DNA of 64,000 bases from Sphingobium sp. AS12 (GCF_019097845.1 NZ_JAHRGM010000085.1:115657-179656), one strand, 5' to 3'; shown: positions 32,413 to 41,476, counted from the first letter of the stretch. Numbers and translations: made by a program. The notes: generated from the letters alone by a model not told the origin.

Positions 32413-34362
32413 TCACGCATAGCGCGCGCGGATGGCTTGGCTGGCGGTGTCGCCAGTCTGCTCATGGTTAAGAACGGCAGGATCGCCACCCGCTTTATGG
32501 GCGAGTGCGATATTTTCGCGGGGCTGCCAGCGGCCCTGCTGCTGCGATTGGCCCATGCCCTGCCCCGCGCCCTGCCAGTTGGCGGACTGACCGTTTTGCT
32601 GGCCCGATTGCTGCTGGCCGGATTGTTGCTGGGGCGACTGGTCGGAGCGACCAGCGTCGCCCGACGGCGGGGCGCGTTCAATCTTAACCTCGCTGATGCG
32701 GACCGCCGACAGGCCCGCGTCGAGGCGCAGCCGATCGCTATCCTGGCGCAAGGCGGCTTCGGCCATGTCGCTGGACACAGTCAGGCTGACCGCGGCTCCA
32801 TCAATGCCCTGGCGGATATTGACGTCGATCGGGCCAAGCTGGTCGCTGCTGATCTGGAATCGGCCCTGCGCGCCATTGGCGGACAGGCCCGCAATGTCGC
32901 GGGCCAGCCCGTCAATCCACTGGCCCGACACGCCCATGTCGACGACCTGCGCGCCAAGGGTGGCGGAGAGATTGACGATGGGGAGCGCTGGGGCGGCAGT
33001 CTGGGTCGTCAGCGTTGGCGAAACGGTCGCGGGGGCGACCGGTTCAGTGGCTTTGGTAATCGCGTCCGTTGTCGGGGCAAGGACGGCCTCGGTGGGGGCC
33101 GTGCTGCTTTCAGACACAGGCGCAGCTGCGGGATGCCGGGTCATGTGCTGGCGCGCGAACTGGAGCAGCGACAGGGCTTCCGCCTTGGCCGACACTGAGC
33201 TGGACATGGTGACGGGTGTTGCGATCGGGGCTGGGTCCGGTGCGGCTTCAGGCTGCGCTGGCTGCGCGATCGGTGCGGCAGGCGCGGCGATCGCCGGGGT
33301 GCCGAGCGGCTGGGACGCGGGCGCGACCGGAGCAGCCTGCGCTGGGGCGGGTGCGACCGGGGCTGGGGCAAGCCGGATGTCAGGCGATTCCGCAGCGACG
33401 GGCGCAGCCTGCGTCGGAATGGGGTTGACGACCGGGGCTGGCGCGGGGGTGATATCAATGGGTTGTGCAGTAGGCGGCGCGGCCTGGTTCAAGTCGGCAT
33501 TTACAAAGGATTGCTGATCCGTCGCGCCAGCCTGGCCCAGCGCCACCGGCACGGCGGCCGTCTGGACCGTAGCGCGGGACGCAACACGCGGTGCGGCGGG
33601 GGATGGCTCTTCGGGGGTGGCAGGCGGCGTCATCACTATGGCGGGCGGCGGGGGCGCGAGGACGGACTGTTCGGGGCGCTCCGGTTCGGCGTCGGGCGAT
33701 GCAGGCTCCGGGTCCGTCACGGGAGCCGTGTCGGATGGCGCGGCGGGTGCGACCGGCGAGGGCGCGACCTGGGCCGGGGCTGCATGATGTTGCGCCTTGG
33801 ACGCCGGTTTGCCGGGCGCGGGGTCGCTCTCCACCGGGAGGGCCGGGGCTGGCGGGGGCGCAGTAACTGCCCCGTCAGCGGGGATGATGTGCGATGCGGC
33901 GAGAAGCTGCGCCACCGAGCCAATGGCTGTTGGCAGGTCATCGGGGCGCTGTGTGAGCGGCTCGGCCTGTTCGGCGCTATGGGCCGGTTCGGCCTCCTCT
34001 GCTGGCTCTGCCCCAGGCTGGGCCGGGGGCGGCGTGATGGACAGCGGGCTTTGCGTTAGCGGCTTCGGCGCGGCGGCGATCGGGGCGCTTTGGGTCGGCG
34101 TGAAGGGCGGCGCAGCGGTCGGGAGTGGCAGGGCTTCGTTGTCGGTCGGGACAGCGGCATCCGTGGCAGGGGCATCTGGCAGAGGCGCATGGTCACTCAT
34201 GTCAGGTGCGGTAGCGGGCATGGCGACCGGCGCAGCGGTGGCGGCGTTCATCATCGCGGAGAAGTCGGGCGCGCCATCGGGTGTCGCGGCGGGCGCATCC
34301 TTGCCGGTGCCGAGTGGCGTGGTGGCGAAGAGTAGCGCCTTGAGGCTGGCGATCATATTCAT
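32413..34362 (-). CDS. fliK: Flagellar hook-length control protein FliK
   Basis: A 649-residue secreted ruler protein. The first ~450 residues are an extended Ala/Pro-rich, low-complexity region. The C-terminal domain is the hook-length control fold with GRFQISSDQLGPIDVNIRQG and the SLTVSSDMAEAALRQDSDRL segment, followed by a Gln-rich stretch (QQQSGQQQSGQQNGQ). It sets hook length and triggers the FlhB switch. The ATG at 34362 lies 1 bp after the fliJ stop, which decides against the longer frame to 34497 that would run inside fliJ. Confidence 0.92.
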   Translation of the reverse strand: MNMIASLKALLFATTPLGTGKDAPAATPDGAPDFSAMMNAATAAPVAMPATAPDMSDHAPLPDAPATDAAVPTDNEALPLPTAAPPFTPTQSAPIAAAPKPLTQSPLSITPPPAQPGAEPAEEAEPAHSAEQAEPLTQRPDDLPTAIGSVAQLLAASHIIPADGAVTAPPPAPALPVESDPAPGKPASKAQHHAAPAQVAPSPVAPAAPSDTAPVTDPEPASPDAEPERPEQSVLAPPPPAIVMTPPATPEEPSPAAPRVASRATVQTAAVPVALGQAGATDQQSFVNADLNQAAPPTAQPIDITPAPAPVVNPIPTQAAPVAAESPDIRLAPAPVAPAPAQAAPVAPASQPLGTPAIAAPAAPIAQPAQPEAAPDPAPIATPVTMSSSVSAKAEALSLLQFARQHMTRHPAAAPVSESSTAPTEAVLAPTTDAITKATEPVAPATVSPTLTTQTAAPALPIVNLSATLGAQVVDMGVSGQWIDGLARDIAGLSANGAQGRFQISSDQLGPIDVNIRQGIDGAAVSLTVSSDMAEAALRQDSDRLRLDAGLSAVRISEVKIERAPPSGDAGRSDQSPQQQSGQQQSGQQNGQSANWQGAGQGMGQSQQQGRWQPRENIALAHKAGGDPAVLNHEQTGDTASQAIRARYA

Positions 34363-34363
34363 G

Positions 34364-34789
34364 TCAGGCTTCCCCGTTCCGCTGCATCCGGCGATAGCGC
34401 GGCAGCGCTGCCAGCTTGTTTTCGCGCCACTCCTCCAGGGTCGCGCGGGCGCGGTCCTTGAGGCGGGTGGCGATTTCCTTCTCGCGGTTCGCTGCAAGAG
34501 TCATGCCTTCTTTGGCCTCCACCTTGCGCCGGGCGTCATAAAGGGCGCCATCAAGCTGCCGTCCGGCCTGTTCAAGGCGGGTGGCAAGTTCCTGCATCGC
34601 GGCAAAAGACGCGCCGGTGGCGGCCCCTTCGGTCTCGAACAATTCGCCGCGCACCTTGTTGAGGCGCTCGATATTGCGGGCGAGGCCATCGGCCTCGTCA
34701 CGGGCGCGTGCGGTTTCGGCGACGGCCATGGCGTGCTGGACATGACGCACGCGCAGTACGCGCTGGCGACGATTGACGAGACCCTTCAT
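34364..34789 (-). CDS. fliJ: Flagellar export chaperone FliJ
   Basis: A 141-residue, highly charged, mostly coiled-coil protein that works with the FliI ATPase in export. The pattern ARARDEADGLARNIERLNKVRGELF..LATRLEQAGRQLDGAL..KDRARATLEEWRENKLA is FliJ-like by composition and position; sequence conservation in this family is low. It overlaps fliI by 4 bp and abuts fliK. Confidence 0.85.
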   Translation of the reverse strand: MKGLVNRRQRVLRVRHVQHAMAVAETARARDEADGLARNIERLNKVRGELFETEGAATGASFAAMQELATRLEQAGRQLDGALYDARRKVEAKEGMTLAANREKEIATRLKDRARATLEEWRENKLAALPRYRRMQRNGEA

Positions 34790-36114
34790 GCGCCAAAGCT
34801 CGCGACGAGTGCGGAGGCGCTGGTGTCGAGGTCGATGCGGCTTTTCTGGTCCTGCCGGATGAAGTCGAGAATTTCCTGACGGCGCTGGACGGCTTCGTCG
34901 ATCACCGGATCATTGCCGGGGCGATAGGCACCCATCAGGATGAGATCGCGATTTTCCTCATAGGCGGCCCAGAGGCGGCGATAATTAGCCGCCGCCATGC
35001 GATGCTCGTCCGGCACGACGTCGGCCATGACGCGCGAGAGCGATTTGCCGATGTCGATGGCGGGGAAGATCGCCTGTTCGGACAGATGACGCGACAGGAC
35101 GAAATGGCCATCGACAATGGCACGGGCGGCATCGACGATCGGATCGTCAGTATCGTCGCCATCGGCCAGCACGGTGTAGAGCGCAGTGATCGATCCGCCG
35201 GTGCGGGCGTCCACCCCTGCCCTTTCGACAAGGCGCGGGATGAGCGCAAGGGCGGAGGGCGGATAGCCTTTCATTGCGGGCGGTTCGCCAAGCGCCAGGC
35301 CGATTTCGCGCTGGGCATGGGCGCAGCGGGTCAGGCTGTCGATCAGCAGCAGCACCTTCTTGCCACGGGCGCGGAAATATTCAGCGATCGCGGTGGCCCG
35401 CGCAGCGGCGCGCAGGCGCAGCACCGGGGGATGATCGGCAGGGACAGCGACGACGATGCTCTTGTGCATCGTGTGCTTGAGTTTGGTTTCGAGGAAATCG
35501 CTGACTTCGCGGCCACGCTCGCCGATCAGGCCGACAACGACGACATCGGCTTCGGCTCCGGCGATCATCTGGCCCATCAGCACGGATTTGCCGACGCCGG
35601 ACCCGGCGATGATAGCGATACGCTGGCCGCGCCCGGCGGTCAGCAGCGCGTTGACGGCGCGGACGCCAAGATCGAAGGGTTCGGTGACCCGGCCCCGGTC
35701 GAGGACATTGCCCTTGACGCCGTTCAGTGGCCAGACGCCGCCCGCGATGATCGGTCCCTTGCGATCCAAGGGCTGACCCATGGCATCGACCACGCGGCCG
35801 ATCAGCCCTTCACCGACCTGCACCATGTTCGCCTGGCTGTCCGGTTCGACGCGGATGCCGTTTTCCAGCGGCGCGTCGGCATCGAGCGGGACCAGCAGGG
35901 TGCGATCGCCGCGAAAGCCGACGACTTCGGCACGGCATATGGAGCCGTCGCTGGCCATGACGCGCGCGCCAGAGCCGATCGGACGGCGAAAGCCGGTGAC
36001 TTCGAGCATCCCGGCATCATGGCTGACCAATCGGCCAACCCGGCGGGGCTGGCGGTTCTGGACCTGGAGATGGTCGAACAGGGTTTCGGCCTGGGCCAGC
36101 GCCGCGCGGATCAA
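34786..36114 (-). CDS. fliI: Flagellum-specific ATPase FliI
   Basis: A 442-residue ATPase of the flagellar export apparatus, related to the F1 beta subunit. Walker A is AGSGVGKSVLMGQMIAGAEA near residue 170; GLIGERGREVSDFLE and the Walker B region KVLLLIDSLTRCAHAQREIG follow. GYPPSALALIPRLVERAG is also diagnostic. It overlaps fliH by 4 bp upstream and fliJ by 4 bp downstream. Confidence 0.97.
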   Translation of the reverse strand: MIRAALAQAETLFDHLQVQNRQPRRVGRLVSHDAGMLEVTGFRRPIGSGARVMASDGSICRAEVVGFRGDRTLLVPLDADAPLENGIRVEPDSQANMVQVGEGLIGRVVDAMGQPLDRKGPIIAGGVWPLNGVKGNVLDRGRVTEPFDLGVRAVNALLTAGRGQRIAIIAGSGVGKSVLMGQMIAGAEADVVVVGLIGERGREVSDFLETKLKHTMHKSIVVAVPADHPPVLRLRAAARATAIAEYFRARGKKVLLLIDSLTRCAHAQREIGLALGEPPAMKGYPPSALALIPRLVERAGVDARTGGSITALYTVLADGDDTDDPIVDAARAIVDGHFVLSRHLSEQAIFPAIDIGKSLSRVMADVVPDEHRMAAANYRRLWAAYEENRDLILMGAYRPGNDPVIDEAVQRRQEILDFIRQDQKSRIDLDTSASALVASFGA

Positions 36115-36758
36115 GGCTTGCCCTCCATATCGTCCATCAGCGCGCGCAGGCGGGCTAGGCGGACGTCCGGGCCATCCTCGACCCAGCCATCGGCGGTTTC
36201 GAGCCGCACGCAGCCGCGGTGCAACGCCTTGTCGGGAACCAGCGATACGCCGATCGATTCGCCTTCGAGCAGGGCGATGTCGTCGGGATGGAGGTGAAGG
36301 GCGCTCTTGCCCTGATTATCCTCGATAAAGGCGGCAACGGTGTCGCAGCGCTGCACCAGCCGTTCGATGTCGATCTCCACTTCGCCGACAATCTGTTCGA
36401 CCAGACGGACGACGGTGGCGGAGAGCATGGTGGACAACATGCCGCTGGGCGCGGGGCTGAGCATTTCCAGCGACTGGGTCAGGCGGTCATGCGCTTGCGT
36501 CGCGTCAGCATGGGTCTGGGCGGTGATACGGCAGCCTTCGTCGAAACCCATGGTGAAGGCTTCCATCCGGGCCTCCTCCATCGGATCGGCCTCTGCCTCC
36601 ATCTCGATGACGCCATGGCGCATCGTCGCGGTGTGCTGACCGGGGATCGAGGTGTAGAGGCTGCGGAAGCCGCCCTTTTCCACCTGGCGCACGCCCGTCA
36701 TCGAGACCGGCGCGACATCCTGCACTGCCTCTGCACCCCAGATTTTAGACAAAGTCAT
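36111..36758 (-). CDS. fliH: Flagellar assembly protein FliH
   Basis: A 215-residue regulator of the FliI ATPase that links it to the C ring. Helical heptads in the N-terminal half and LSATVVRLVEQIVGEVEIDIERLVQRCDT..LHLHPDDIALLEGE in the C-terminal half follow the FliH/YscL pattern. The ATG at 36758 lies inside the end of fliG (14-bp overlap) with AAGGGGA before it; a GTG at 36770 is the alternative start. It is coupled to fliI downstream. Confidence 0.85.
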   Translation of the reverse strand: MTLSKIWGAEAVQDVAPVSMTGVRQVEKGGFRSLYTSIPGQHTATMRHGVIEMEAEADPMEEARMEAFTMGFDEGCRITAQTHADATQAHDRLTQSLEMLSPAPSGMLSTMLSATVVRLVEQIVGEVEIDIERLVQRCDTVAAFIEDNQGKSALHLHPDDIALLEGESIGVSLVPDKALHRGCVRLETADGWVEDGPDVRLARLRALMDDMEGKP

Positions 36759-37761
36759 TCCCCTTGCCACCCAGCATGATGGTGCCGGCGTCGGCCATGC
36801 GGCGCGCGGTGGCGATGATGAGTTTCTGTGCGTCGATCACTTCAGCGAGGCGGATCGGGCCGCGTTCCTCAATCTCGTCAGCGATCGACTGCGCCGCGCG
36901 GGCGGACATGCAGCTGAAGATCTTGCCCTTGAGCAGGTCGTTGACGCCCTTGAGCGCAACAACCAGCACGGCGCTGTCGACGGTGCGCATCAGCGTGCCG
37001 AGATTCTTTTCATCCATGTCGATAAGGTTATCGAACACGAACATCTCTTCCTCGATGGTCTGGGCGATCATCTTGTCGCGCTTGGCCACCGCCTTCATGA
37101 TCCGCTGCTCATTATCCTTGCGGACATTGTTCATGATCGCGGCGGCCTCGATCGTGCCGCCGCGCTGGGATGCTGCGCCCTGCTTCTTGGCCGGACCGCG
37201 CAGCAGCAGCTGTTCCAGATCATCCAGCGCCTCGTTCGACACGGGCCCAAGCGTCGCGATGCGATAGACAATTTCTTCCTGATATTCGACCGGCAGCAAT
37301 TGCAGCACGTCGGCGGCGATCGGCGCTTCGAGATGGGCCAGCACGATCGCCATGATCTGCGGATGCTCCGCCTCGATCAGCGCCGCGATTTCCTTGGCAT
37401 CCATCCATTTGAGCATTTCCAACTGGGTGGAGCGGGTCGGCGGGGTGATGCGCGCCAGGATGGTTTCGGCCCGTTCCTCACCCAAGGCCTTGGTCATCGC
37501 GCCGCGAATATGGCGGGTCGCGCCATAGCCGATGGTGGTGCGCTTCTTGGCCTTGGTCACGAAATGGTCGAGCGCCTCGTTCACCTCTTCAGGATCGACA
37601 TCGGCGACGTCATACATGGCATAGCCCAGCTGGCGCACTTCTTCAGGTTCCAGACGCGCCAGTATCTGCGCGGCCTCATCCTCATCGAACAGCATCAGCA
37701 GGACGGCGGCGGCGGCGCTGCCCTTGAGCGCCTCTGGCCGACCGGGAACGATCTCAGGCAT
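36745..37761 (-). CDS. fliG: Flagellar motor switch protein FliG
   Basis: A 338-residue rotor protein that meets the stators. The N-terminal domain begins GSAAAAVLLMLFDEDEAAQILARLEPEEV; the middle has EHPQIMAIVLAHLEAP; the C-terminal torque helix contains the charged residues of EEIEERGPIRLAEVIDAQKLIIATARRM-type sequence. It overlaps fliF by 8 bp upstream and fliH by 14 bp downstream. Confidence 0.97.
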   Translation of the reverse strand: MPEIVPGRPEALKGSAAAAVLLMLFDEDEAAQILARLEPEEVRQLGYAMYDVADVDPEEVNEALDHFVTKAKKRTTIGYGATRHIRGAMTKALGEERAETILARITPPTRSTQLEMLKWMDAKEIAALIEAEHPQIMAIVLAHLEAPIAADVLQLLPVEYQEEIVYRIATLGPVSNEALDDLEQLLLRGPAKKQGAASQRGGTIEAAAIMNNVRKDNEQRIMKAVAKRDKMIAQTIEEEMFVFDNLIDMDEKNLGTLMRTVDSAVLVVALKGVNDLLKGKIFSCMSARAAQSIADEIEERGPIRLAEVIDAQKLIIATARRMADAGTIMLGGKGNDFV

Positions 37762-39502
37762 TTTCCTTCTTCCCCTCCTTCAGGAGGTCGCGGACGACGA
37801 GGGCAGCGCGGTCGGGATCCTGCTTCACAAAGTTGCGAATAAGGTCGGCGCGCTGGGCATAGTCATAGGTGGAGGAGATCATATCGAGCGTGATCGGGCG
37901 GCTTGGATCGGGTGCCTCGACCGCCTGTTTGGTCAGTTCACCCGAAATTTCGCGACCGATGCGCTGGCCATTCTGGGCCGTGTCGGCGGCGACCGCCTCC
38001 TGCGCTGCGGCGCGGCGCTTCAGGAGCGGGCGACCGATGCCGAAGATGACGAGCAGCGCGACGAGCAGGGCCGACACGTTGCGGACCAGCGGCGAGACCC
38101 ATTCGGCTTCATACCATTGGGGCTTTACCTCTTCGGTCTTGAGGAAGCTGCGCGAGGACAGAGCCACCACGTCGCCACGGGCCTGGTCGAAGCCGATCGC
38201 GCCTTTCACAAGTGCTTCGAGCGCGGCGATTTCCTGCGGCGTGCGCGCCTTGCCGTCGGGGGCATTGTCGAGCGCCACGGCGACCGACAGGCGCTTGACG
38301 GTGCCGACCGCATCCTTGGTCACGGACACTTCACGGCCCAGTTCAAAGCTGCGGTTGAACGTCTCTTCGGTCTTGAGCAGCGGGTTGGGCGGGGTGCCAG
38401 GGGTTTGCGCGGCGGCAGTCTGGCCCTGCTGGACGGCCTGACCATTGGGATTGGTCTGGGTCACCGTCGGGTTGACGGGTGCCTGATTGCTGAGCGCGCC
38501 GGGGATGCCCGATGCTTCGCCCGTGCCTTGGCCACGCGGGTCGGAAGCCCAGGTGCCCTGTTCGGTGCGAAGCCGGGCTTCGTCCTGCGGATAGGTCTCG
38601 CGGGTCGCCTGCCGCTCGGCAAAATTGAGTTCGGCATGGACTTCGGTCGAGAAATTATTGGCACCCAGGATCGGGGTGAGCAGCGCAACAACGGATTGGC
38701 GATAGCGGTCCTCGATCCGGTTCTGGATCGTGAGCTGGCGATCATCGCCGGAGTCGCTGTCATTCTTGCTGAGCAGGCGGCCATTCTGGTCGACCAACGA
38801 AATCTGGTCGGGCGACAGGTCGGCAACCGACGAGGCGACGAGATGGACGATCGCGCTGACCTGCGCATCGGTAAGGGTGCGGCCATTGGCGAGGCGCAGC
38901 ATGACCGACGCGGTGGGCTTGGCCCGGTCGCGCAGGAATACGCTGGGCGGTTCGACGGCCAAGTGAACCTTGGCGCTTTCGACGCTGTCGATCGCTTCGA
39001 TCGTGCGCGCGAGGTCCATTTCGCGGGCGGAACGTAATTTTTCGCCCTCGACCGCGCGACTGGCGCCCATGGGCAGGCTGTCGATCATGCTGTTGCCGTC
39101 GGGCGCGCTCTTGGGCAGGCCTTGCGCGGCGAGCATCATCTTCGCCTTGAAATAATCGCCCTCCCCCACGGTCATCGCGCCGCTATTGTCGAAGTCGTAG
39201 GGGATGCCGTTCTGGTCGAGGATCTGTGCGACCGCCGACTTGTCGGTATCGGGCAGGCCACGGAACAGGTCACGCTGCGGCGGTTCGCGCAGCGCCATCC
39301 AGGCGAGGCCAGCGACGGCAAGGACGCCGAACAGGCCAAGTAGCGGCAGGCTCTTCGCCACGGCAGGCTGCTTCATGAAGCCGGTGATCCGCGCCCGAAG
39401 CGCGTCGATCCCCTTGGCCGATCCATAGCCGGAGGAAGCCGTCGTCGGGAGGGCGGGCCGGGCGGCAGCGCCGCCATCGAGGGTGAGTGCGTTCTCGCTC
39501 AT
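37754..39502 (-). CDS. fliF: Flagellar MS-ring protein FliF
   Basis: A 582-residue protein forming the membrane ring on which the motor is built. A first helix (LPLLGLFGVLAVAGLAWMAL) near residue 50 is followed by the YscJ-like ring domain (REMDLARTIEAIDSVESAKVHLAVEPPSVF) and a second helix near the C terminus (VSALLVALLVIFGIGRPLL). The cytoplasmic tail that binds FliG follows. It is 3 bp after fliE. Confidence 0.97.
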   Translation of the reverse strand: MSENALTLDGGAAARPALPTTASSGYGSAKGIDALRARITGFMKQPAVAKSLPLLGLFGVLAVAGLAWMALREPPQRDLFRGLPDTDKSAVAQILDQNGIPYDFDNSGAMTVGEGDYFKAKMMLAAQGLPKSAPDGNSMIDSLPMGASRAVEGEKLRSAREMDLARTIEAIDSVESAKVHLAVEPPSVFLRDRAKPTASVMLRLANGRTLTDAQVSAIVHLVASSVADLSPDQISLVDQNGRLLSKNDSDSGDDRQLTIQNRIEDRYRQSVVALLTPILGANNFSTEVHAELNFAERQATRETYPQDEARLRTEQGTWASDPRGQGTGEASGIPGALSNQAPVNPTVTQTNPNGQAVQQGQTAAAQTPGTPPNPLLKTEETFNRSFELGREVSVTKDAVGTVKRLSVAVALDNAPDGKARTPQEIAALEALVKGAIGFDQARGDVVALSSRSFLKTEEVKPQWYEAEWVSPLVRNVSALLVALLVIFGIGRPLLKRRAAAQEAVAADTAQNGQRIGREISGELTKQAVEAPDPSRPITLDMISSTYDYAQRADLIRNFVKQDPDRAALVVRDLLKEGKKENA

Positions 39503-39505
39503 GGT

Positions 39506-39868
39506 TTAGACCGGCATGCTCATGATGTCCTTGTAAGCGGACAGAAGTTTGTTGCGGACCTGAAGGGTCGCCTCGAAGCTGACCGACGCCTGCTGCTTGG
39601 CCAGCATGACGGCGGCGATGTCGGTGGTTTCGCCCCGTTCGAACGCGGCGGCGGCCTCACCGGCCTTGCCTTGCAGGCCGTTGACCTGTTGCAAGGCGCT
39701 GTTGAGCGCTTCGGTGAAGCCACCGGGCGCGGTGCCGGGCGCAGTACCGTTTGGGGCGTTCGCGCCGCCGACCGATCCGGTCGAGGCGACGTCGCGCAGC
39801 GCGGCGTTTTTTTGCAGGATGGCGTTGCGGATCGCCATCACATTGTCGGTCGGGGAAATGCCGGTCAT
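39506..39868 (-). CDS. fliE: Flagellar hook-basal body protein FliE
   Basis: A 120-residue protein that joins the MS ring to the rod. The C-terminal half (GFTEALNSALQQVNGLQGKAGEAAAAFERGETTDIAAVMLAKQQASVSFEATLQVRNKLL, then AYKDIMSMPV) is strongly conserved FliE. It lies 14 bp after the flbD-like gene and heads the fliEFGHIJKLMNOPQR run. No separate sigma-54 site could be seen in the tiny gap upstream. Confidence 0.95.
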   Translation of the reverse strand: MTGISPTDNVMAIRNAILQKNAALRDVASTGSVGGANAPNGTAPGTAPGGFTEALNSALQQVNGLQGKAGEAAAAFERGETTDIAAVMLAKQQASVSFEATLQVRNKLLSAYKDIMSMPV

Positions 39869-39882
39869 GTCCTATCCTCCCG

Positions 39883-41142
39883 TCAAGCCGCAGCCAGATC
39901 GCGCATTTCGGCGAGCCGATAGCGCAGCGTGCGTTCAGAAATGCCGAGCTTGCGCGCGGCGGCGGCGCGGTGGCCGTCGGTTTCGCGCAGCGCGGTGCGG
40001 ATCGCTTCCAATTTGCTGTGATGGGCGACATCGCGCAGCCGGACCGGTTCAGCCGGTTCGGGCGAGACGATGCGCAGACCCTGCTGCCGGGGCGCGCCCG
40101 CCAGATGCAGGTCATGCGCGTCGATCCGTTCCCCATCGCGCAGCACCAGCGCGCGCTGAAGAACATTGCCCAGTTCGCGGGCATTGCCCGGCCAGGCGTG
40201 GGCGATGAGCTTGTCGAGGGCGGCGGCGGTCGGCCAGACGAAGCCGTCCTTGCCCATGTCCGAGAAACGCAGCAGCATGGCGGCAGTAATTGCGGCGATG
40301 TCGCCGGGGCGTTCGGCCAGAGGGCGCAGGTCGAGCGGCATGACATTCAGGCGCCAGTAGAGATCCTCGCGGAACCGTCCGGCGGCACATTCCTGCGCCA
40401 GATCGCGGTTACAGGCGGCGATGACGCGGACATTGACCGGCACGGCATGGGTCGCGCCGACGGGGAGGACTTCGCCCTCCTGAAGCGCGCGCAGCAGCTT
40501 GGCCTGAAGCGCGATCGGCAGTTCGGCGATTTCGTCGAGGAAGAGCGTGCCGCCGTCAGCGGCCAGGAACAGCCCTTCGGACGCATTGGCAGCGCCGGTG
40601 AAGCTGCCCTTGCGATGGCCAAACAGCATCGCTTCCATCATGGTTTCGGGGAGCGCAGCGCAATTGACGGCGATGAAGTCACCCGACGTGCGGCCCGACT
40701 GGGTATGGAGGAAGCGCGCCATGCCTTCCTTGCCAGTGCCGGTGTCGCCCTGAATGAGGACGGTGGCTTCGCTGCGCGCGACCCGGCCGGCCAGCGTCAT
40801 CAGCCGCGCGCTGGCGCTGTCGCCCACGGCGGGGATGGCGGCGGGGCGGGCCAGTTCGGCGATGAGGGCGAAGGCAAAGCCCATATCCTCAAGGCTGAAG
40901 GCGACGCGGGCGGGCAGGCCGTTGGCGGCCGCCACCAGCGAGGGCGTGCCGTCGACAAGCGTGATGAGGATATCGCGATGGGTGGCATGGCCGATTTCGG
41001 TCGCCAGCAGCACGCGGCGGCTGTCGCGTTCACGCGGCGCGGCGGCGTCCACGACCCGGACAGCGAACAGGGCGTTTTCCAGCCAATGCTGCAACCCTGG
41101 AACGAGCGCACAAACGCCTCGGCTCATATCGAGCGATGACAT
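39883..41142 (-). CDS. flbD: Sigma-54-dependent flagellar transcription activator, FlbD-like
   Basis: A 419-residue enhancer-binding protein. The first ~110 residues are not a classic receiver: no DD..D..K pocket is visible. The AAA+ domain has Walker A GDTGTGKE (~residue 132), the sigma-54 contact loop as GSFTGA instead of the usual GAFTGA (~180), and Walker B GGTLFLDEIAELP. A Fis-type helix-turn-helix closes the protein (DGHRAAAARKLGISERTLRY). In Caulobacter FlbD activates class III and represses class II flagellar genes. The ATG at 41142 is favoured over 41187. Four sigma-54-type promoters in this window are likely targets. Confidence 0.88.
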   Translation of the reverse strand: MSSLDMSRGVCALVPGLQHWLENALFAVRVVDAAAPRERDSRRVLLATEIGHATHRDILITLVDGTPSLVAAANGLPARVAFSLEDMGFAFALIAELARPAAIPAVGDSASARLMTLAGRVARSEATVLIQGDTGTGKEGMARFLHTQSGRTSGDFIAVNCAALPETMMEAMLFGHRKGSFTGAANASEGLFLAADGGTLFLDEIAELPIALQAKLLRALQEGEVLPVGATHAVPVNVRVIAACNRDLAQECAAGRFREDLYWRLNVMPLDLRPLAERPGDIAAITAAMLLRFSDMGKDGFVWPTAAALDKLIAHAWPGNARELGNVLQRALVLRDGERIDAHDLHLAGAPRQQGLRIVSPEPAEPVRLRDVAHHSKLEAIRTALRETDGHRAAAARKLGISERTLRYRLAEMRDLAAA

Positions 41143-41224
41143 GACTTGGTCCCCAAATGGCTGGCCAGCTTGTACCCCCGTACGCACTGGCCTTCTTCGA
41201 TGGTCCCAATGTGCGCTACCGTGG

Positions 41225-41239
41225 TTAGCAATTGGTTAA
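41225..41239. promoter_or_regulatory. CtrA-like box
   Basis: TTAG-N7-TTAA (on the other strand TTAA-N7-CTAAC) differs from the alphaproteobacterial CtrA consensus TTAA-N7-TTAAC at one position. It lies 83 bases upstream of the flbD start. Confidence 0.4.
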
Positions 41240-41288
41240 TTGCCGGTAGGACTTGCCGCCGACCGGCAATTATTTTCCGCCGCGGCAA
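41240..41288. promoter_or_regulatory. Cluster of CGGCAA/TTGCCG half-sites, putative FlbD-binding region
   Basis: TTGCCG occurs at 41240-41245 and 41253-41258, CGGCAA at 41264-41269 and 41283-41288. The third pairs imperfectly with TTTCCG at 41274-41279. The same GCCGACCGGCAATT block recurs upstream of the flgB sigma-54 promoter. Confidence 0.5.
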
Positions 41289-41382
41289 CGGCCCAACCGC
41301 ACCTAATATATAACACGCGCGCGTAGAGGGCCGTTAAGCGACGGGCAAAACACGAAAAATGCAGAAAAATCGACATGCCCCC

Positions 41383-41409
41383 TAAAAGCCGTTCGCCCCC
41401 CGCCGTTAT
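41383..41409 (+). promoter_or_regulatory. Sigma-28 (FliA) promoter of flagellin
   Basis: CTAAA, 15 bases, then GCCGTTAT: six of eight positions of the GCCGATAA -10 match, with exact spacing, 67 bases before the flagellin ATG. Confidence 0.8.
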
Positions 41410-41476
41410 CCCCTTTCGAGGCCGCAAGCGCTCTAACGGATGGCAGCGACCTGATTGACACGGAAAGGGAAACACC

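Larger units (their letters stand above)
41143..41476. other. Divergent control region between flbD and flagellin
   Basis: This 334-bp region has no gene. It carries a CtrA-like box (41225-41239), four CGGCAA/TTGCCG half-sites (41240-41288) and the FliA promoter of flagellin (41383-41409). Sequence between 41143 and 41220 showed nothing further. Confidence 0.7.

Noticed and set aside
41300..41476. Sigma-54 promoter for flagellin (TGGCAGCGACC near 41441)
   Set aside because: The GG and GC elements are not ten bases apart; the FliA site at 41383 is a far better match.
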